Below are positions 58,906 to 64,000 of a stretch of 64,000 bases of DNA, one piece after another; positions within the stretch are counted from its first letter, which is position 1; each line of letters opens with the position of its first letter. Position numbers and translations under genes: made by a program. The notes below the pieces were generated by a model. The model was not told the origin of the DNA. It saw only the letters and a program-made list of their open reading frames with translations, and did no database searches. Origin of the DNA: Ceratotherium simum simum. Lineage: Eukaryota > Chordata > Mammalia > Perissodactyla > Rhinocerotidae. The stretch is taken from NCBI RefSeq assembly GCF_000283155.1, contig NW_004454156.1, positions 39,656,972 to 39,720,971 of the forward strand, given 5' to 3'.

Positions 58906-60550
58906 TTAAAGATTCTATCCAGTAATTTGACATAGCCTTAATCTAAGCAAAATGTACCAGCTTAAGCAGAATTCTACAATGTATGCATAAAATTGACCCA
59001 TCTGGGCAATATAAGACAAAAAATCTTATTATTGGTTGCCCCGTACACAACCAAACCATTAAAAAGGCAGTTCTTTGACACATCCGTTTTATTTATGTAT
59101 TTTTCATTTTCTCGCAGGCTATGTTGAGAGCAGGTAGAGCGTCCTGAAGGGCGTTCTGTGATTGTACCAGTGCTAGGATCGCCTTTTACTTTTGCTCTTG
59201 TAGAATTTTGCTGATTTCAATCAAACTCTGAAAGAATACTATTTCCACAAAGCTGGCCCCTCCTCTAGAATTATACTGGAAAACAAACTTCTAAATTTTA
59301 ATTTCTAAATTATCTTAGAATTTTTATATACCAACCAATATATTTAGATTACTGCAGCCTCATAACAATCTGAGCATATATAATGCCTATTTCATTTTTT
59401 TTATCTCGGCTCAGCATAAATCAAGTTTGTGTAGTAACATACCAGCTTCTGAGAAAAGGTGACAATTCTATGAGTAACTGAAGCCCTCGAGGTCATGTAC
59501 ACCTCTGCAACAGAAGGACTCCCTAGTCTGGTACTATTCTCTTATTACCGTCAGATAATTCAATAATTAAATTATTTGAATAGTATCCCAAAGAACTGTG
59601 AATCTCCAAGAAAAGATTTTCATTCCAATAGATGCATTCTAAAGAATACTGCTTGGACAAAAATAGTTTTGAAAGAGAATTCCGGCTTTAAAAAGTATCA
59701 CTGCATTGATTTTCTTCTAATTTCCTGGATACAGAAATAATCTTTTACTAGAAGAAAACTGTCAAGGTGCTGAGAATTTAAGGGAGAAGGCATAGGATTT
59801 GAGATTAGATTAGCCCTGAGATCAAACCCCAAATCTGAGATCAAACCCCAAATTTTCTGAACTTGCTAAGTTTCTTGTTTTGTGATATTTGGATAATTCC
59901 TACCATAAGATTTGTATGAGAATTTATGAGATTTTTATGAGAATTAAATAGTAAATATAAACATAAATATAATAAGTAAATGCAATAAAAACAATAAAAT
60001 AAATACAATAACAAATATAAAGTGTATAAGATTGTGACTGGTACCACCTAAGATTTTAAAAAGCTGTAATTATAGCTCTTCATAGCTTAAAGCTGGGTAA
60101 GACTATACAGAAAGCCCTGCATCTGCAGATGGGGTTTTGTTTATTCAGTTAGTTGCTATCCTCAGCTCCACTTGGCAATTTCTCTGACTCTCTCATAGCC
60201 GGCCTAACTACATCCATGAATTGGTTCCTCTTTCTCTTGCCTTTCATGATTCCTGATAATCCTTCCCACCACTACTCATCTTTCTCTCTACTCCCACTCC
60301 CAACATACCCAAGGAAAGCTTTTCTCATCAGCCTCAGCCACGGTCCCTTGGAAAGCCCTCTGCTGCCCTCATCAGTCATTGTGAGGCAACGCCCACAACC
60401 TCGAGAGGAAGTTCTCTCCTTCCCAATAAAACGTGAAAATTTGGTTTGTATTGTGTTCCAGTAAAAGGAAAACTAATCTGAACTTTACAGTAGCAAAAAT
60501 TTTTAAAAACCCATTGTGTTTTATGAATTTTTATTTTATTATACTCTCTA
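58906..60550. other. Unrecognised sequence
   Basis: About 1.6 kb without recognised repeats apart from a 19-bp duplication (59816-59853) and an A-rich low-complexity patch (59940-60020). No exon or RNA gene. Confidence 0.4.
59816..59853. repeat. 19-bp exact tandem duplication
   Basis: ctgagatcaaaccccaaat occurs twice back to back without a mismatch, so the duplication is recent. Confidence 0.95.
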
Positions 60551-60700
60551 AACTGGAGTTTCCTCTAGAAAATAGTAATAACAACAATACCTACTTCAAA
60601 GCATTATTGTAAGTATTAGATGTGATAATATGTTGCATGGCTTTCATCATAGTGCCAGGACATAGCTCTAGTATTATTTTAAATGATCTTCAGGAATTTT
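60551..60700 (+). repeat. MIR fragment, sense
   Basis: aactggagtttcctctagaa, aacaatacctacttcaaagc, attattgtaagtattagatg and catagtgccaggacatagct match MIR. Confidence 0.6.
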
Positions 60701-61789
60701 TATCTGGCTTTTATGGAATTTGAATGGTGGGTAGAAACCATAAAAATTTATGGTTCTATTGAGTAAGACCTATCAGACACGGCTATACCTAGAAGCTGTT
60801 GTATCTGAACAAAGAGAAAATAAATCTGAAATGTTTTAAGATATTAACTTATAATATTCTATTTGAATTTAAACTTATTATTCATTTAAAACTCTTGCTA
60901 AGGTAATAAAAAGCCCTTAGTATAACAAACAGCATGATCTTTTTATTGTGATCACATCAGAATTTCTGGCTACTTTATGAAGAAATTCAACCAATTTTGA
61001 GACAGATGTTTTGTGTGAGTGTTTATTAGGTTCACATATATCTTAGTTATAAAGTAACAAAGCCAGGAAACCGCTGTGAATAAGCAGGATCGCAGGATTT
61101 CTACAGCTAATGTAGTGATGAGAGCCACACTAACAGAACTGGGAGAGGAACTAGTTGTAGTTAATGTGCTTTAAGTGATTTTCCATCACACTTCTGTCTG
61201 TGCCAGATTCACTCACCTTTTCACCATATCCATGCCAGATGAATTTTTAAGAAATATTCAAATGGAGAGACCACCTACATCCTGTGCATACCTCAGGCAA
61301 TTTGCGGGACTGCTTCTCTCCCCTTTATCCTTGTTCCCAGCTTCCTTACTCTTGGCTCCTCACTGGAAATCCAGTCACTGGACTCCTTTGGATTTTCTTC
61401 TCATGACTTTGCTCCCTATTATTGGGCTTTAACTTTTCTACCTGGTTTTGACTTAGTTTAAACCCTAGAGTCCCAGGCCCCGGAACTCCTACTTTTACTC
61501 AAAGCGGTCCTCTTCCTTCAGAGGAACAGAGATAACAATAGAGTAAACTCAGGATGACATTATTAAATGTCATGTGATAGACACAGAAAGAATGTTGCAA
61601 ATAATTCCTATGCTGTATAATCCCTTGTACCAAGGAACTTTCTAAATTTACAGCAAACTGCACAGAGTTACAGGGAATATGCCCAAGTTTAAGATGAGTC
61701 CCCTGTCCTAGATGAGTTTGCTGTCTTGTGGGGAAGACTAGATATAAGTATAGAGAAGTTGAAAAAATGCACACAATATTTAAACAAGA
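60701..61789. other. Unrecognised sequence
   Basis: No supported gene or repeat. Open frames of 85 codons (61175-61432, plus) and 98 codons (61499-61795, minus) have no recognisable domain. Confidence 0.4.
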
Positions 61790-62739
61790 TTTCAAGACAA
61801 TTGAGAATTTCTGCTCTGGCCAGACATACGCTCTAGCCTAAAACAACAGAAAAAATGATAAAAAATATTTTTTAAAAATTGTTTTCATGACATTGGATAT
61901 CAGGCAATGAAGGACAGTGATCACTAAAAGAGAAAACAGGTAAGGTGACCCCTGTAGTTGCTCCAGCTTATTTCCTCAAGAAAGTTTCAAATCATGGTAC
62001 AGGTATTGGGAATCTAAGCAGAGCACAGCGGACCCTCTAACATGAGGAGACAGATGCAAAAGTCTGTGAAGAAGGTGGCTATAGTTCTTAGGACAGTGCA
62101 CCAGAGGGAAGAAAGCTGCACAGAGAAGGAATTCATAACATTTGCAAAGGGACTCCTCAGTGTTCAGCTGAGTGATAATTAGCAAATGCACGTGAGGAAA
62201 CTACTGGAAGCTGAGGAAAGTCACCAAAAGGGTTAGAGGTAACAGTGCCCAACACTCACACAAGGCCAGGAGTTGTACCTGTTCCCACCACCCAGAATGG
62301 AAACCCTCATGACTCACTGAGCATGGGGTAGACTACACAGAAGGGTCTTGCCTCAGTAGTGGGAAATAATTCTCCTTAGACTGAGCACTGCTACAGTTCC
62401 ACCTAACAAATCTTAAATGCAAGACCTGAAGAAACCAAATTTTTCTAAATAACTTAAATGCATCCCAGAACAAAAGACAAGAACATTTATAGAAATATAA
62501 AAGTATACAACACCATACAAGGTAAATTTTACAACATATGCAATCCAATAACAAATTAACAGCAAAAAAAATTGGGAAGGAAAATACAACTTACAATAAA
62601 GAAAAAAAATTAATTGAAAATGACTCAAAATTGATACATATGTTAGAATTAAAATGCAAGGACATTAAAACAGTTATTACAGCTATATAGTATACATTCA
62701 GAAGTTTAAGTAGAAAGGAGGAAGAGAGAGAGAGATGAT

Positions 62740-62780
<41 letters not shown>

Positions 62781-64000
62781 GGAAGCAAATCAACCTTCAG
62801 AGATGAAAATATAAGGTGTGAGTTGAAAGTAGACTGCATAAGATTCAGAGCAGGTTAGACGTTGCAGAAGATAAGATTAATGAACTTCAAAACATAGTAA
62901 TGAAACTATCCAAAGTGAAACAAAGAGAAGTTTTTAAATGAACAGTGCATCTATGAAATGTAGGACAATATCAAACAGCCAAATATATGTATAATTGGAA
63001 TCCCTTGGTTTTGGGGGTGATGAATGTGGCAGAAGAAAATATTTGAAGAAATAATGGCTACAATTTTTTAAAATTTGGTGAAAACTATAAACTATATAAG
63101 AAGCTAAAAAACCTCAAGCACAAGAGACTAAAGAAAATATGCCAAGGTACATCATAATCAAACTGCTTAAAATCAGTGATAAAGAAAAAAAATGTTGAAA
63201 GTAGCCAGAGGGGAACAAAAAGTCATATTACTTACAAAGGAGCAAAGATAAGGATGACAGCTGATTTCTTATCTGGAAATAATGCAAGCAAAAACACAGT
63301 GTAGCAACCTCTGTCAATCTAGAATTCTATACCTAGTGAAAATATCTTTAAAAAATGAAGATGAAATAAAGACTTGGGCAGATAAACAAAAACTGAAAGA
63401 ATTCATCACCAGCAGATCATTACTACAATAAACATTAAAGGAAGTCCTTCAGGCAGAAAGAAAATCATATCGAATGGAAATAAGAATCTACACAAAGGAA
63501 TAAAGATCACCAAAAATTGTAACAAAATGGGAAAATACATTGTTCTTCTTATTTAAAATCTCTTTTAAAAGACAATTAAAAGTTTAAACAAAAAAATAAT
63601 AATAAGATAGTACATGGTTTATAATATTTGTAAAAGTAAAATGCATGACAAAAATAGGACAGAAGTTGGAAGGGAAGAAAAAGATGTGTACTCTTGAAAA
63701 TTCATATAATATTCATGAAGTTGTATAATTTTACCTGAAGGTAGAATATGATAAGCTAAAGATGTATAATATGAAACCTAAAGCAACTACTATAATAAAT
63801 AAGGAGTTATAACTAGTAAGCCAACAATATAGGTAAAACAGAATCATAAAAATTATTAAGTTAATCCAAAGAAAGGAAGATAAAGAGAAAAAATGAACAA
63901 AAAACATATGAGACAAATAGACTGCAAATAGCAAGATGATCACTTTAAATCTAACCATATCAATAATTACATTAAATGTAAATGATCTAAATGCATAAGT
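61790..64000 (+). mobile_element. 5' region of an old L1, running off the window
   Basis: An old mammalian L1 in sense orientation: 5' UTR/ORF1-like sequence (tgcctcagtagtgggaaata, cctaacaaatcttaaatgca), then the ORF1-to-ORF2 region (aaagtagccagaggggaaca, gatgacagctgatttcttat, aaactgaaagaattcatcac, aaggaagtccttcaggcaga) and finally the start of ORF2 (attacattaaatgtaaatg) at the very end. Stops and frameshifts abound. The left boundary is uncertain by about 150 bp. Confidence 0.75.
62718..62780. repeat. (GATA)n microsatellite with (GA)n lead-in
   Basis: A short gaga run and gatgatgata lead into about eleven uninterrupted gata units within the old L1. Likely polymorphic. Confidence 0.95.

Noticed and set aside
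1..64000. CRISPR arrays, operons, ribosome binding sites, phage or plasmid features
   Set aside because: SINEs, L1, L2, MIR and MaLR LTRs show this is mammalian nuclear DNA; no regularly spaced repeats of CRISPR type occur.
1..64000. Mitochondrial insertion (numt), rRNA, snRNA or processed host-gene pseudogene
   Set aside because: I looked for familiar rRNA, U-snRNA and common housekeeping pseudogene sequence on both strands and recognised none; a diverged copy could still be missed without a search.

Overview
The window reads as repeat-rich, gene-free nuclear DNA from an odd-toed ungulate (Perissodactyla). The diagnostic evidence is ten tRNA-derived SINEs of the equine repetitive element (ERE) type. 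Each has a tRNA-like head with pol III A and B boxes, and most have the tail containing gatgttagctcaggg. Several carry perfect target-site duplications (TSDs), so they inserted within this lineage. One SINE class carries a cccaaagccccagyagatag box. From memory this fits rhinoceros or tapir slightly better than horse, but I cannot decide the species. No exon, CDS, structural RNA gene or CpG island can be supported. Every open frame is short (up to 184 codons), and the longest ones overlap L1, LTR or SINE sequence. The window is intergenic or deep intronic.

Layout. 0-4 kb: an antisense L1 ORF2 fragment at the left edge, a composite SINE, an MLT1-type LTR with a 5-bp TSD, and an old L1 tail. 4-12 kb: a probable decayed class I-like endogenous retrovirus (ERV). 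It is inferred from two related LTR-like segments 7.5 kb apart and a polypurine run before the second. It was later interrupted by two SINEs and by a 1.5-kb L1 that itself holds a SINE. 12-17 kb: L2 and MIR relics, a palindromic MITE, one SINE and a compound GT microsatellite. 17.4-21.7 kb: an ERV-L relic (5' LTR tail, interrupted pol with RT, RNase H and integrase traces, 3' MLT2-like LTR), broken by a SINE and a MER1-type DNA transposon. 22-33 kb: MIR, L2 and hAT fragments, a second copy of the MITE, two MER1 copies in opposite orientation, a 36-bp periodic array, and old unresolved repeats. 33.4-41.4 kb: an unusually repeat-poor 8 kb, the best place to look for conserved regulatory DNA. 41.4-46 kb: two MER5-type elements, LTR relics and four SINEs, three of them within 1.3 kb and lying between the arms of an inverted repeat. 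46-54.6 kb: mostly unrecognised sequence with an MLT1 relic. 54.65-56.2 kb: a long L2 3' end split by an L1 with a 15-bp TSD. 56.2-61.8 kb: MIR fragments and an antisense MLT1 LTR. 61.8-64 kb: the 5' part of an old sense-strand L1 running off the right edge.

Nothing here acts together as a pathway. The content is a layered record of insertions: old L2/MIR, then ERV-L/MaLR and hAT elements, then L1, then ERE SINEs. I found no convincing new biological system. The findings most worth checking are the probable ERV at 4-12 kb, the repeat-poor island, the inverted repeat at 43.5/44.8 kb, and the 36-bp periodic array at 27.5 kb. Family names were assigned by eye and from memory; RepeatMasker with a perissodactyl library would settle them.
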